Position numbers and translations under genes: made by a program. Source: Paratractidigestivibacter sp963649365 (GTDB taxonomy: Bacteria > Actinomycetota > Coriobacteriia > Coriobacteriales > Atopobiaceae). Taken from it: a stretch of DNA of 38,316 nucleotides. Shown here in pieces: positions 1-7,354 of the stretch. The notes under the pieces were generated by a model that saw only the letters and a list, made by a program, of their open reading frames with translations, was not told the origin of the DNA and ran no database searches. The DNA lies in NCBI GenBank assembly GCA_963649365.1, contig CAVJHQ010000011.1:1-38316 (forward strand), read 5' to 3'. The first letter of the stretch is position 1, and the number at the start of each line of letters is the position of its first letter.

Positions 1-411
1 TTCGAGGAGTTCATCAACCGCGGCAACGTGATGGACATGGCCGTCGGCGTCATCATCGGCGGCGCGTTCACCTCGATCGTCACGTCGCTCACCGACAACA
101 TCATCAACCCGCTGATCAAGGCCGTCTCGGGCGGCAACGTAGGCGAGGTCTCCGGGCTCGTGGTCCCCGGCACCGAGATCGATTTCGGCAAGTTCATCAG
201 CGCCTGCATCAACTTCCTTATCGTCGCCGCCATCGTGTTCGCGCTCATCAAGGCCGTGAACAAGGCCCGCGACCTCGCCGAGAAGGCCATCCGCCGCGAG
301 GGCAGCGACGCGTCGGCCGAGCCCGAGCCGGACCCGACGTGCCCTTACTGCCTCGAGAAGGTCCACGCGGGCGCGAGCAAGTGCTGCCACTGCGGCAGCG
401 ACCTGGCCTAA
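1..411 (+). CDS. mscL: Large-conductance mechanosensitive channel MscL with C-terminal zinc ribbon (5' truncated)
   Basis: The frame is open from base 1 (FEEFINRGNVMDMAVGVIIG), so the true start lies just outside the window. The sequence is the MscL family signature: N-terminal amphipathic helix, TM1 (MAVGVIIGGAFTSIV), a periplasmic loop and TM2 (FINFLIVAAIVFALIKAVNK-like). MscL is an inner-membrane pentamer that opens under osmotic downshock. After the usual cytoplasmic helix the protein has an acidic linker and a CPYC-x13-CCHC motif, a rubredoxin-like zinc ribbon that E. coli MscL lacks. It is convergent with the purine locus and separated from it by a palindromic repeat and a terminator, so I see no functional link. 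Family assignment is sure; the role of the ribbon is unknown. Confidence 0.93.
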   Translation, partial: FEEFINRGNVMDMAVGVIIGGAFTSIVTSLTDNIINPLIKAVSGGNVGEVSGLVVPGTEIDFGKFISACINFLIVAAIVFALIKAVNKARDLAEKAIRREGSDASAEPEPDPTCPYCLEKVHAGASKCCHCGSDLA

Positions 412-450
412 GCCGCGGGCTTCTTGCCACGGCGGCGCCTGCCGGACAAA

Positions 451-513
451 TAACGCACAAGTTTTGCGATAACGGCTGGGTTTGAACGCTTCAATCGACA
501 AACTTGTGCGTTA
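451..513. repeat. 63-bp palindromic intergenic repeat, copy A
   Basis: The ends form a perfect 13-bp inverted repeat (TAACGCACAAGTT at 451-463, AACTTGTGCGTTA at 501-513) around a 37-bp centre. A second copy of exactly the same length is at 9601-9663; about 46 of 63 positions match, with the ends and the right part of the centre (CGCTTCA.TCG.CAAACTTG) best conserved. It lies between the mscL stop and the ridA terminator. Such an element could be a REP/MITE-like dispersed repeat or a structured RNA. Confidence 0.75.
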
Positions 514-537
514 CTCGGCCAGAGAGGCCCACAACAA

Positions 538-578
538 AGAAGGGCCGCCGACGGGATTACCCGACCGGCGGCCCTTCT
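538..578 (-). terminator. Terminator hairpin downstream of ridA
   Basis: A perfect 13-bp stem (538-550 with 566-578) with a 15-nt loop lies 19 bp past the ridA stop. Read on the minus strand it is followed by TTTGTTGT, a modest T-tract. It ends the mocA-hyuA-ridA transcript and separates it from the convergent mscL. Confidence 0.7.
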
Positions 579-596
579 CGCCAAGAGGGCAAAACC

Positions 597-977
597 CTAC
601 AGGTACGCGACGGCCTTGATCTCGACCTTGGCGGCCTTGGGCAGCGCGGCCACCTGGAAGCAGGCGCGCGCGGGGAACGGCTCGGCGAAGAAGCCCGCGT
701 AGACCTCGTTCACCGCGGCGAAGTCGGCCAGGTCGGTGAGAAGGACCGTGGTCTCGGCGACGTTGGACATGTCGGCGCCGGCGGCGGCCAGGATGTTCTT
801 GACGTTGGTCAGGCTCTGGCGCGCCTGGTCGACCGCGGACTCGCCCGCGAACTCGCCGGTCTCGGGCACGACGCCGAGCTGGCCGGACACGTGGATCACG
901 TTGCCGGAGACGACGCCGGCGGAGTAGGGGCCGAGGGCCGCGGGAGCCTTGTCGGTAACGATTGCCTGGTTGGACAT
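597..977 (-). CDS. ridA: RidA family 2-iminobutanoate/2-iminopropanoate deaminase
   Basis: 126 aa, the normal RidA length. It opens with the typical SNQAIVTDKAPAALGPYSAG start and carries the conserved Arg in FPARACFQVAALP and the Glu in VEIKAVAYL near the C-terminus. RidA hydrolyses reactive enamine/imine intermediates such as 2-aminoacrylate to 2-oxoacids plus ammonia. That fits this locus because the diaminopropionate ammonia-lyase at 7355-8569 releases aminoacrylate as a PLP product. The start is set by AAAGGAG about 7 nt upstream of ATG. It is the last gene of mocA-hyuA-ridA, 99 bp after hyuA; that gap has a hairpin and an AT-rich TATATC, so ridA may also have its own promoter. Confidence 0.92.
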   Translation of the reverse strand: MSNQAIVTDKAPAALGPYSAGVVSGNVIHVSGQLGVVPETGEFAGESAVDQARQSLTNVKNILAAAGADMSNVAETTVLLTDLADFAAVNEVYAGFFAEPFPARACFQVAALPKAAKVEIKAVAYL

Positions 978-1009
978 GGTGTTTCTCCTTTACTGATCGA
1001 TATATTCCA

Positions 1010-1032
1010 GCCGCCGGGAAAGCCCCGGCGGC
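1010..1032 (-). other. GC-rich hairpin between hyuA and ridA
   Basis: Perfect 9-bp stem GCCGCCGGG/CCCGGCGGC (1010-1018 with 1024-1032), 5-nt loop. No T-run follows on the minus strand, so it may be an mRNA processing or stability element in the ridA leader rather than a terminator. Confidence 0.4.
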
Positions 1033-1076
1033 AGGTCAGCGTTTTTCCGGGACGGCGCCCGGCCCCAGCGGGCGGC

Positions 1077-2444
1077 CTAGCGAGAGACGAACTCGCCGGG
1101 CTGGGCGCCCGTGGGCTCGCCGTCCTCGGCCACGAGCTCGCCGCCGACGTAGACGAGATGAGCGCGCCCACGGCACTGGAAGCCCTCGTAGGGCGTGTGG
1201 TCGACGGCCTGGTGCTGCGTGGCGGCGTGGATGGTCCAGCGCGCCTCCGGGTCCCAGACGCAGACGTCGGCGTCGGCCCCCTCGGCGAGGCGGCCCTTGC
1301 GCGGCCACATGCCGAAGACCCGCGCGGGGTTCTCGCTCATGAGGCGGCACATCGCCGACGGGCCCAGCTGCCCCGCGAAGCTCGTGGCGATAAGCGCCGG
1401 GCGGTGCTCGATGCCCGCGCCGCCGTTGGGGATCTTGCGGAAGTCGCCGCGGCCGCGTTCCTTCTGGCCGCGCAGGTTGAAGCTGCAGTGGTCGGTGGCG
1501 ATGGTGTCGATCTCGCCGGCAAGAAGCGCCTCGCGCAGGGCCGCGACGTCGGCCGGCTTGCGCAAAGGCGGGCTCATCACGTACTTGGCGCCCGCGAAGC
1601 CGTCGTCGCCCTGCTCCTTGTAGCGCGAGTCGTCCAGCAGCAGGTACTGGGGGCAGGTCTCGACGAAGATGTTCTCCTGCCCGCGGGCCTTCGCGTCGCG
1701 GACGGCCTCGAGCCCGAGCCTCGTCGAGAGGTGCACGACGTTCACGCGCGCGTCGCCGGCCAGGTGCGCGATGTAGAGCAGGCGGCTCACGGCCTCGGCC
1801 TCGCAGACGTCCGGGCGACTCAGGGGGTGCCCCTCGGGGCCCGTGACGCCGGAGTCGAAGACGCGCTGCTGCAGGCGGTCGACCAGCGTCCCGTTCTCGC
1901 AGTGGACGCAGAGCGTCCCCCCGAGCGGCTTCAAGGACTCGAGGACCTCGAGCGTCTCGGCGTCGTCCAGGCGCAGGTGGTCGTAGGCGAAGTACGTCTT
2001 GAAGGAGCAGACGCCCTGCTCGCGCATGGCGGCGAGGTCGCGGCGGTTGCGGTCGTTCCACTCGGCGAGGGCCATGTGGAAGGCGTAGTTCGCCGTGCAG
2101 GTGCCGTCGGCGCGGCGATGCCACTCGGCAAGCGCGTCGGGCATGGTCACCCCGCGGTCGGCCGTGGCGTAGTCGACGACGGTGGTGGTGCCGCCGCAGG
2201 CCGCCGCGCGCGTGCCGGTCTCGAAGCTGTCGGCCGTCCAGTCCATGCCGGTCCAGCACTGCAGGTGGGTATGCGCGTCGATGAAGCCCGGGAAGACCCA
2301 GCAGCCCGAGACGTCGACGACCTCGTCGCCGGGCGCGGGCTCGATGCGCGGCGCCACGCGGGCGATCTTCTTGCCGTCGAGCGCCACGTCTCCTTCGCGC
2401 ACGCCCTCGGGCGTGACCAGGGTTCCGTTCGCAAGGATCCTCAT
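1077..2444 (-). CDS. hyuA: Dihydropyrimidinase/hydantoinase (HyuA/YgeZ type)
   Basis: 455 aa cyclic amidohydrolase of the dihydropyrimidinase group. The metal centre is readable: HTH at residues 58-60 in GFIDAHTHLQ, the lysine that becomes carboxylated (K149 in FKTYFAYD), H181 in HCENG, H238 in VVHLST and D318 in ATDHCSF. The family opens hydantoin or dihydropyrimidine rings hydrolytically to carbamoyl amino acids; in the purine cluster it should act on a ring-opened purine intermediate (inferred). The C-terminus has the usual small beta domain (YVGGELVAEDG). Start chosen at ATG 2444 with AAGGAGG 8 nt upstream. It lies 21 bp downstream of the mocA-like gene, so the two are co-transcribed. Confidence 0.93.
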   Translation of the reverse strand: MRILANGTLVTPEGVREGDVALDGKKIARVAPRIEPAPGDEVVDVSGCWVFPGFIDAHTHLQCWTGMDWTADSFETGTRAAACGGTTTVVDYATADRGVTMPDALAEWHRRADGTCTANYAFHMALAEWNDRNRRDLAAMREQGVCSFKTYFAYDHLRLDDAETLEVLESLKPLGGTLCVHCENGTLVDRLQQRVFDSGVTGPEGHPLSRPDVCEAEAVSRLLYIAHLAGDARVNVVHLSTRLGLEAVRDAKARGQENIFVETCPQYLLLDDSRYKEQGDDGFAGAKYVMSPPLRKPADVAALREALLAGEIDTIATDHCSFNLRGQKERGRGDFRKIPNGGAGIEHRPALIATSFAGQLGPSAMCRLMSENPARVFGMWPRKGRLAEGADADVCVWDPEARWTIHAATQHQAVDHTPYEGFQCRGRAHLVYVGGELVAEDGEPTGAQPGEFVSR

Positions 2445-2465
2445 CGCTTTGTCCTCCTTACAACC

Positions 2466-3389
2466 CTAGAGGGCGGCCTCGAGCGCGCCGAGGTCCTCCC
2501 TCGTGTCCACATCCCTGACCTCGGTCTCGCGCGACGCCTCGACCAGGCGCACGCGCACGCCGAGCTCCTGCCGCTTGGCGAGAAGCGCGCTGCCGCCCTC
2601 GTCGCCCTCCATGGCCGCGAGCGCGGGGAGCTCCTCGCTCGGCCATAGGATCGGGCTCGCCGGGACGCCCCGCCACCCCAGCCGCACGATGCTGCCGGGG
2701 TGCAGCTGGAACTCCTTCACGAGCGCGCGAACGCTCGACTCGGAAAGAAGCGCCTGGTCGCCGGGCACAAAGAGGCAGCCGGGAACGCCGGGGAGCGCCT
2801 TGAGCCCCTCGCGGATGGTGTCGGACTGCAACGGCCCCGCGTGCCGCACGCAGCGCACGCCGACCGTCTCGCAGAGCTCCTCGACGGAGTCGTGGCGCGT
2901 GACCACGACGACGTCGAGAAGGTCGTCGGGCAGCGCCGAGAGCGTGCGCTCGAGCACAGGGACGCCCGCCAGCGGCTCCACGAGCTTGTTCGCCCCGAAT
3001 CGCCGGGCGAGCCCCGACGCCATGACGACGCAGCCGACGCGCGGCACCCCGCAAAAGCCGCTGAAGCACTCGTTGAAGTTGCGGCGCAGGTCGTCCTCGC
3101 ACGCGCTCTCGAACGCCTCGTAGCGGGCAAGAAGGTCGCGCGCCTCGAGGGTGAGGCGGCTGCCTCCCCCGCCCGCGCCGCCGATGGTGCGCTCGGTGAG
3201 CTTGAACCCGAAGGCCTGCTCGGCGGTCTTCACGAGGCGCGTGGCCTTGGTGTAGGCCATCCCCATGGAAACGGCCGCGGCACGCAGGCTGCCCGTCTCC
3301 TCGACGCGGCGCATGAGCTCGAGGGGGCCGGGCCCGAACGCCCGGGCGCCCTCGTCGCCAAGAAGATATGCCCTCAGGTCAGGACGCAA
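2466..3389 (-). CDS. ModE-type HTH fused to MocA-like molybdenum cofactor nucleotidyltransferase
   Basis: 307 aa with two domains. Residues ~20-110 are a winged-helix HTH of ModE/LysR type (EETGSLRAAAVSMGMAYTK, then the ModE hallmark GGAGGGGSRLT). Residues ~118-307 are a MobA/MocA-like NTP transferase: VMASGLARRFGANKL is the nucleotide-binding loop, VPGDQALL the metal-binding GDQ, and ASPILWP the GHPV-like segment. MocA makes molybdopterin cytosine dinucleotide for xanthine-dehydrogenase-family enzymes, and two such enzymes are encoded here. The molybdate-binding TOBE domains of classic ModE are absent. Start is TTG at 3387-3389, supported by AGGAGGG 8 nt upstream; no in-frame ATG has a comparable site. 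First gene of the hyuA-ridA operon, with a ModE-like box at 3419-3442. DNA binding by the fusion is inferred. Confidence 0.85.
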   Translation of the reverse strand: MRPDLRAYLLGDEGARAFGPGPLELMRRVEETGSLRAAAVSMGMAYTKATRLVKTAEQAFGFKLTERTIGGAGGGGSRLTLEARDLLARYEAFESACEDDLRRNFNECFSGFCGVPRVGCVVMASGLARRFGANKLVEPLAGVPVLERTLSALPDDLLDVVVVTRHDSVEELCETVGVRCVRHAGPLQSDTIREGLKALPGVPGCLFVPGDQALLSESSVRALVKEFQLHPGSIVRLGWRGVPASPILWPSEELPALAAMEGDEGGSALLAKRQELGVRVRLVEASRETEVRDVDTREDLGALEAAL

Positions 3390-3418
3390 GCGGCTCTCCC
3401 TCCTGGTCCGCGCACGAG

Positions 3419-3442
3419 CGTTGTTTCATGGCCGAGATAACG
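3419..3442 (-). promoter_or_regulatory. ModE-like operator upstream of the ModE-MocA fusion gene
   Basis: CGTTGT-N12-ATAACG, centred about 40 bp upstream of the TTG start. E. coli ModE sites have the outer half-sites CGNTAT and ATANCG with about 12 bp between them; this copy has one mismatch. It resembles the box upstream of xdhA (19529-19554). Binding factor not shown. Confidence 0.45.
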
Positions 3443-3518
3443 GTTATGGACACTATACACGCTATGTGCGACCTGCGGCGGGTTTAAATGGACGTGAGGA
3501 GACCGTCCCTTCACGCCG

Positions 3519-4463
3519 CTAGGCGCGGACGACGGTGCCCGTCTTGCCCGCGATGCCGTCGGCGGCGCGGTCGAGCAGCGTGATGAGGGCGGAGCGGCCG
3601 GGCTTCGACTCGGCGAACTTAACGCAGGCCTCGACCTTGGGCAGCATCGAGCCCGGCGCGAACTGCCCCTCGGAAATGTAGGCGCGCGCCTCGTCGGGCG
3701 TGAGCTCGTCGAGCCAGCGCTCACCGGGCTTGCCGAAGTTCACGGCGACCTTCTCCACCGCGGTAAGGATCACCAGGTAGTCGGCATCGAGCGACTCGGC
3801 GAGAAGCTCCGCCGCGAAGTCCTTGTCGATGACGGCCGCCGCGCCCTTGAGGTGGTTGTGCTCGCCGGTGGGAACCACGGGGATGCCGCCGCCCCCGCAG
3901 CAGACGACCACGTGGTCGGCAGCGACCAGGCAGTCGATGGTGTCGAGCTCCACGATGCGCTTGGGCTTGGGGCTCGCGACGACGCGCCGGTAGCCGCGCC
4001 CGGCGTCCTCCATGAAGTCGTAGTCGCGGTCGCGCTTGAGGCGCTCGGCCTCCTCGAGCGTCATGAACGAGCCGATCGGCTTCGTCGGGTTCTTGAACGC
4101 AGGGTCGTCCGGGTCCACCTCCACCTGCGTGAGGACGGTCGTGACGCCGTGGCGGATGCCGCGGCACTCCATCTCTTCGCGCAGGGCGTTCTGCAGGTCG
4201 TAGCCGATGTAGCCCTGGCTCATGGCGCCGCAGACCGAGAGCGGGCACGGGATGTAGCGCTCCGGGTCCGAGCGCGTGAGCTCGGTCATGGCGTTGGCGA
4301 TCATGCCGACCTGCGGCCCGTTGCCGTGAACGACGGCGACCTCGTTGCCCTGCTCGAGCAGGTCGACGATAGCGACCGCCGTGTTGCGCACGGCCACGGC
4401 CTGCTCGGGCAGGTTCTTGCCGAGCGCGTTGCCCCCGAGCGCGATGACGATCTTCTTGCCCAT
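3519..4463 (-). CDS. arcC: Carbamate kinase
   Basis: 314 aa, standard length. It begins MGKKIVIALGGNALG, the amino-acid kinase nucleotide loop of carbamate kinases, and contains VAVVHGNGPQVGM and AADHVVVCCGGGGIPV, both family-specific. It catalyses carbamoyl phosphate + ADP = carbamate + ATP, the substrate-level ATP step of the pathway. The frame extends upstream to 4568, but ATG 4463 has AAGGAGAGG at the right distance and matches the family N-terminus. It follows ygeW, with a terminator-like hairpin between, so its expression may depend on read-through or its own promoter. The yqeA/arcC position next to ygeW is as in other purine clusters. Confidence 0.95.
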   Translation of the reverse strand: MGKKIVIALGGNALGKNLPEQAVAVRNTAVAIVDLLEQGNEVAVVHGNGPQVGMIANAMTELTRSDPERYIPCPLSVCGAMSQGYIGYDLQNALREEMECRGIRHGVTTVLTQVEVDPDDPAFKNPTKPIGSFMTLEEAERLKRDRDYDFMEDAGRGYRRVVASPKPKRIVELDTIDCLVAADHVVVCCGGGGIPVVPTGEHNHLKGAAAVIDKDFAAELLAESLDADYLVILTAVEKVAVNFGKPGERWLDELTPDEARAYISEGQFAPGSMLPKVEACVKFAESKPGRSALITLLDRAADGIAGKTGTVVRA

Positions 4464-4530
4464 AACCCCTCTCCTTACCTGGAAAACGCGTGCGGCCCGA
4501 GCGTCGACGGGCCCCGGCTCTTTATAGAAA

Positions 4531-4562
4531 GAGGGCCTGCGGAGGCAGGTCCGCAGGCCCTC
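4531..4562 (-). terminator. Intrinsic terminator between ygeW and carbamate kinase
   Basis: Perfect 13-bp stem (4531-4543 with 4550-4562), 6-nt loop, followed on the minus strand by TTTCTATAAA. It sits 24 bp past the ygeW stop and upstream of arcC, so it probably lowers arcC expression relative to ygeW. Confidence 0.65.
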
Positions 4563-4586
4563 GGACATCGTCGCTAGGACGGGCGA

Positions 4587-5786
4587 TTAGGCCTGGTACC
4601 AGCGCGGGGTCGCGCGCTCCTCGAGCGCGGCGAGCGTGGCCACCGGGTCGGCGACCTTCTGCAGGAACATCATGGCCGCGATGGCGTAGGGCTTGTAGGA
4701 GGCCTCCTTGTACATGCCCACGCGGTGCATGTCGAAGACGTCGGCCATGACCTCGCCGTGCTCGCACGAGACGCCGGAGATGTCGGCCGGCAGCGGGTGC
4801 ATGAAGATGGTGTCCTGGCCGTTGGCGGTCTTCGCCATGAGGTCGGTCGTGGAGCACCAGTCCTGGTGCGTGGCGTTCTGGGCGAGAAGCTCCTTCTCGA
4901 GCGCCGCGATGCCGGCGTCGTCGCCCTCGGCGTAGAGGTTGGTGCGCCTCTCCATGGCGGCGTAGGGGGCCCAGGACTTGGGGATCACGATGTCGGCACC
5001 CTCGAAGGCCTCGGCCATGGTGTTGGCCTGGGTGAAGGTGCAGCCGTTCTCGGCGGCGTAGGTCTTGGCGGCCTCGACGCGGTCGCCCATGAGGTCGTAG
5101 CCCTCGGGGTGCGCGAGCGTCACGTCCATGCCGAAGCGCGGCAGCAGGCTGATGAGCGACTGCGGGCAGGAGAGCGGCTTGCCGTAGGAGGGCGAGTAGG
5201 CCCAGGTCACGGCGACCTTCTTGCCGCGCAGGTTCTCCAGGCCGCCGAACTCCTCGATGAGGTAGAGAAGGTCGGCCGAGGACTGAGTGGGGTGGTCGGA
5301 GTCGGACTGCAGGCTGATGAGCGTCGGGCGGTGGTCGAGCACGCCGTCCTCATAGGCCTGCTGGACGGAGTCGGCGACCTCCTGCATGTAGGCGTCGCCC
5401 TTGCCGATGTACATGTCGTCGCGGATGCCGATGACGTCGGCCATGAAGGAGATCATCGTGGCGGTCTCGCGGACGGTCTCGCCGTGGGCGATCTGGGACT
5501 TCTTCTCGTCGAGGTCCTGGAGCTCGAGGCCGAGGAGGTTCGAGGCCTTGGAGAACGAGAAGCGCGTGCGGGTGGAGTTGTCGCGGAAGAGGGAGACCGA
5601 GAGGCCCGAGTCGAAGATCTTGGTCGAGATGTTGCGCTCACGCAGGTTGCGCAGGGCGGCCGCGGTGGCGTAGAGCGCGCGCAGCTCGTCGGTGGTCTTG
5701 TCCCAGGTGTGCAGGAAGTCGGCGCCGTAGAGGCCCTTGAAGTCCAGGCCGGAAAGCGTGTCGAGGTACTGCTGGATCTCGCTCAT
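4587..5786 (-). CDS. ygeW: YgeW-type carbamoyltransferase-like protein (knotted AOTCase family)
   Basis: 399 aa, close to E. coli YgeW. Aspartate/ornithine transcarbamylase fold: the carbamoyl-phosphate loop STRTR at residues 71-75 (SLFRDNSTRTRFSF), and HPLPADISGVSCEHGEV, which replaces the HCLP motif of ornithine transcarbamylase. YgeW is required for anaerobic uric-acid use in organisms with this cluster. The likely role is phosphorolysis of a ureido/carbamoyl intermediate to carbamoyl phosphate for the adjacent kinase; the exact substrate cannot be read from sequence. ATG 5786 is preferred over the codon at 5804, as it has GAGAGGA upstream and gives the family N-terminus MSEIQQYLDTL. The N gap lies 40 bp upstream. 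Confidence 0.93.
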   Translation of the reverse strand: MSEIQQYLDTLSGLDFKGLYGADFLHTWDKTTDELRALYATAAALRNLRERNISTKIFDSGLSVSLFRDNSTRTRFSFSKASNLLGLELQDLDEKKSQIAHGETVRETATMISFMADVIGIRDDMYIGKGDAYMQEVADSVQQAYEDGVLDHRPTLISLQSDSDHPTQSSADLLYLIEEFGGLENLRGKKVAVTWAYSPSYGKPLSCPQSLISLLPRFGMDVTLAHPEGYDLMGDRVEAAKTYAAENGCTFTQANTMAEAFEGADIVIPKSWAPYAAMERRTNLYAEGDDAGIAALEKELLAQNATHQDWCSTTDLMAKTANGQDTIFMHPLPADISGVSCEHGEVMADVFDMHRVGMYKEASYKPYAIAAMMFLQKVADPVATLAALEERATPRWYQA

Positions 5787-5825
5787 GGTGTTTGTCCTCT
5801 CCATAAATAGATCAATAAATTAATA

Positions 5826-5857
5826 NNNNNNNNNNNNNNNNNNNNNNNNNNNNNNNN
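5826..5857. other. Assembly gap (32 N) between ygeY and ygeW
   Basis: Run of 32 unknown bases between the ygeY stop and the ygeW leader. The left flank is AT-rich; the right flank is GATGGGGCGCCAGGG. Order across the gap is as expected for this cluster. It probably hides a hairpin that did not assemble. Confidence 0.95.
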
Positions 5858-5883
5858 GATGGGGCGCCAGGGAAAGCCGGGAC

Positions 5884-7269
5884 CTAGCGGATGTCGTTGT
5901 CCGTCAGCGAGGCGCGGAACGCGGTCGCGTCGGCCATCTCGTCGCTCGGCTCGTAGAGGTTGAGCGCGGCGACGTAGAGGGCGGCGCAGGTGGGCAGGTC
6001 CTGCTTGTAGGTGACCTCGTTGGGCGCGTGGGCCTGGGACTCGGCGCCCGGGCCGAAGCCGACGCAGGGGATGCCGTAGCGGCCCTGGATAGAGACGCAG
6101 TTCGTGGAGAAGGTCCACTTGTCGCACAGCGGGCGGCCGGCGCGCTTGCTCATCGACTTCTCGCAGCCGATGCGCTCGTCGCCGAAGAGGGCCTTGTGGG
6201 CGTCGACGAGTGCCTTGACGTGCGGCGCGCTCTCCTTGTTGATCCACGTCGGGAAGTAGGCCTCGGTCTCGTAGACCTCGCCGGTCCAGGAGGGGCGGTC
6301 GTACATGTACATGGAGACCTTGACGTCCTCGCCGTACTTCTTGACGGCCGGGAGGTTGCGGACCTCCTCGAGGCAGGACTCGTAGGTCTCGCCGGCGGTC
6401 ATGCGGCGGTCGATGGAGATGGCGCAGGAGTCGGCGACGGCGCAGCGGCTCGGGCTCGTGTAGAAGATCTGCGAGACGGTGCAGGTGCCGCGGCCGAGGA
6501 AGCGCGCGTCCTCGAAGTGCTCGGGGTTGAACTCGGGCTCGAGCATCTTGCACAGGCCCTTGATGTCGGTGGACTCGGTGCAGCCGTTGTTGTTGAGGGC
6601 GCGGACGTCGGCGATGATGTCGGCCATCTTGTAGATGGCGTTGTCGCCGCGGTCGGGCGCGGAGCCGTGGCAAGAGGTGCCGTGGACGTCGACGCGGATC
6701 TCCATGCGGCCGCGGTGGCCGCGGTAGATGCCGCCGTCGGTGGGCTCGGTGGAGATGACGAACTCGGGCTTGATGCCGTCGACGTTGTAGATGTACTGCC
6801 AGCACATGCCGTCGCAGTCCTCTTCCTGGACGGTGCCGACGACCATGACCTTGTAGCCCTCGGGGATGAGGTCCATGTCCTTCATCATCTTGGCGGCGTA
6901 GGTCGCGGCGCAGACGCCGCCCTCCTGGTCGGAGCCGCCGCGGCCGCCGATGAGCTGGTCGTCCTCGAAGCCCTCGTAGGGGTCGAAGTCCCAGTTGTCG
7001 CGGTTGCCGATGCCCACGGTGTCGATGTGGCCGTCGATGGCGATGATCTTGTCGCCGTCGCCGACGAAGCCCATGACGTTGCCCAGGCCGTCGACCTTGA
7101 CCTCGTCGAAGCCGAGCTTCTCCATCTCGGCCTTGATGCAGGCGACGACCTCGCCCTCCTCGCAGGACTCGGACGGGTGGGAGATCATGGCGCGCAGGAA
7201 TGCGGTCATGTCCTCCTGGTAGCCCTGGGCGGTCTTCTTGATGAGGTCGAAATCAAGTTCCTTAGCCAT
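5884..7269 (-). CDS. ygeY: YgeY-type M20 family metallohydrolase
   Basis: 461 aa M20/ArgE/DapE-fold dizinc amidohydrolase. Readable active site: H81 and D83 in DGHIDTVG, bridging D114 in RGGSDQEGG, the E149/E150 pair in VQEEDCDG, E165 in ISTEPTD, and the C-terminal ligand in QAHAPNE. The lid/dimerisation domain lies between (RGHRGRMEIRVDVHGTSCHGSAP). It is essential with ygeX and ygeW in uric-acid clusters; it presumably deacylates or decarbamoylates an amino-acid intermediate, substrate unproven. The frame runs on to 7512, but ATG 7269 has AGAAGGG upstream and gives the family start MAKELDFDLI. It lies 85 bp after dpaL and is probably co-transcribed. Confidence 0.93.
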   Translation of the reverse strand: MAKELDFDLIKKTAQGYQEDMTAFLRAMISHPSESCEEGEVVACIKAEMEKLGFDEVKVDGLGNVMGFVGDGDKIIAIDGHIDTVGIGNRDNWDFDPYEGFEDDQLIGGRGGSDQEGGVCAATYAAKMMKDMDLIPEGYKVMVVGTVQEEDCDGMCWQYIYNVDGIKPEFVISTEPTDGGIYRGHRGRMEIRVDVHGTSCHGSAPDRGDNAIYKMADIIADVRALNNNGCTESTDIKGLCKMLEPEFNPEHFEDARFLGRGTCTVSQIFYTSPSRCAVADSCAISIDRRMTAGETYESCLEEVRNLPAVKKYGEDVKVSMYMYDRPSWTGEVYETEAYFPTWINKESAPHVKALVDAHKALFGDERIGCEKSMSKRAGRPLCDKWTFSTNCVSIQGRYGIPCVGFGPGAESQAHAPNEVTYKQDLPTCAALYVAALNLYEPSDEMADATAFRASLTDNDIR

Positions 7270-7354
7270 GTTGAGAAACCCTTCTTTTCGATGGCCACAG
7301 TTAACTAAGTAATCAAAGCACGGTGAGCGCGCCGCGAATGAGCCGCAGTTCGCG

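Noticed and set aside
3441..3461. Alternative dyad CGGTTAT-N7-ATACACG upstream of the ModE-MocA gene
   Set aside because: Spacing is wrong for a ModE site and two positions mismatch; the overlapping CGTTGT-N12-ATAACG fits better.
4464..4568. 35-residue N-terminal extension of carbamate kinase
   Set aside because: Extension crosses the terminator hairpin, has no family match, and ATG 4463 has a good RBS.
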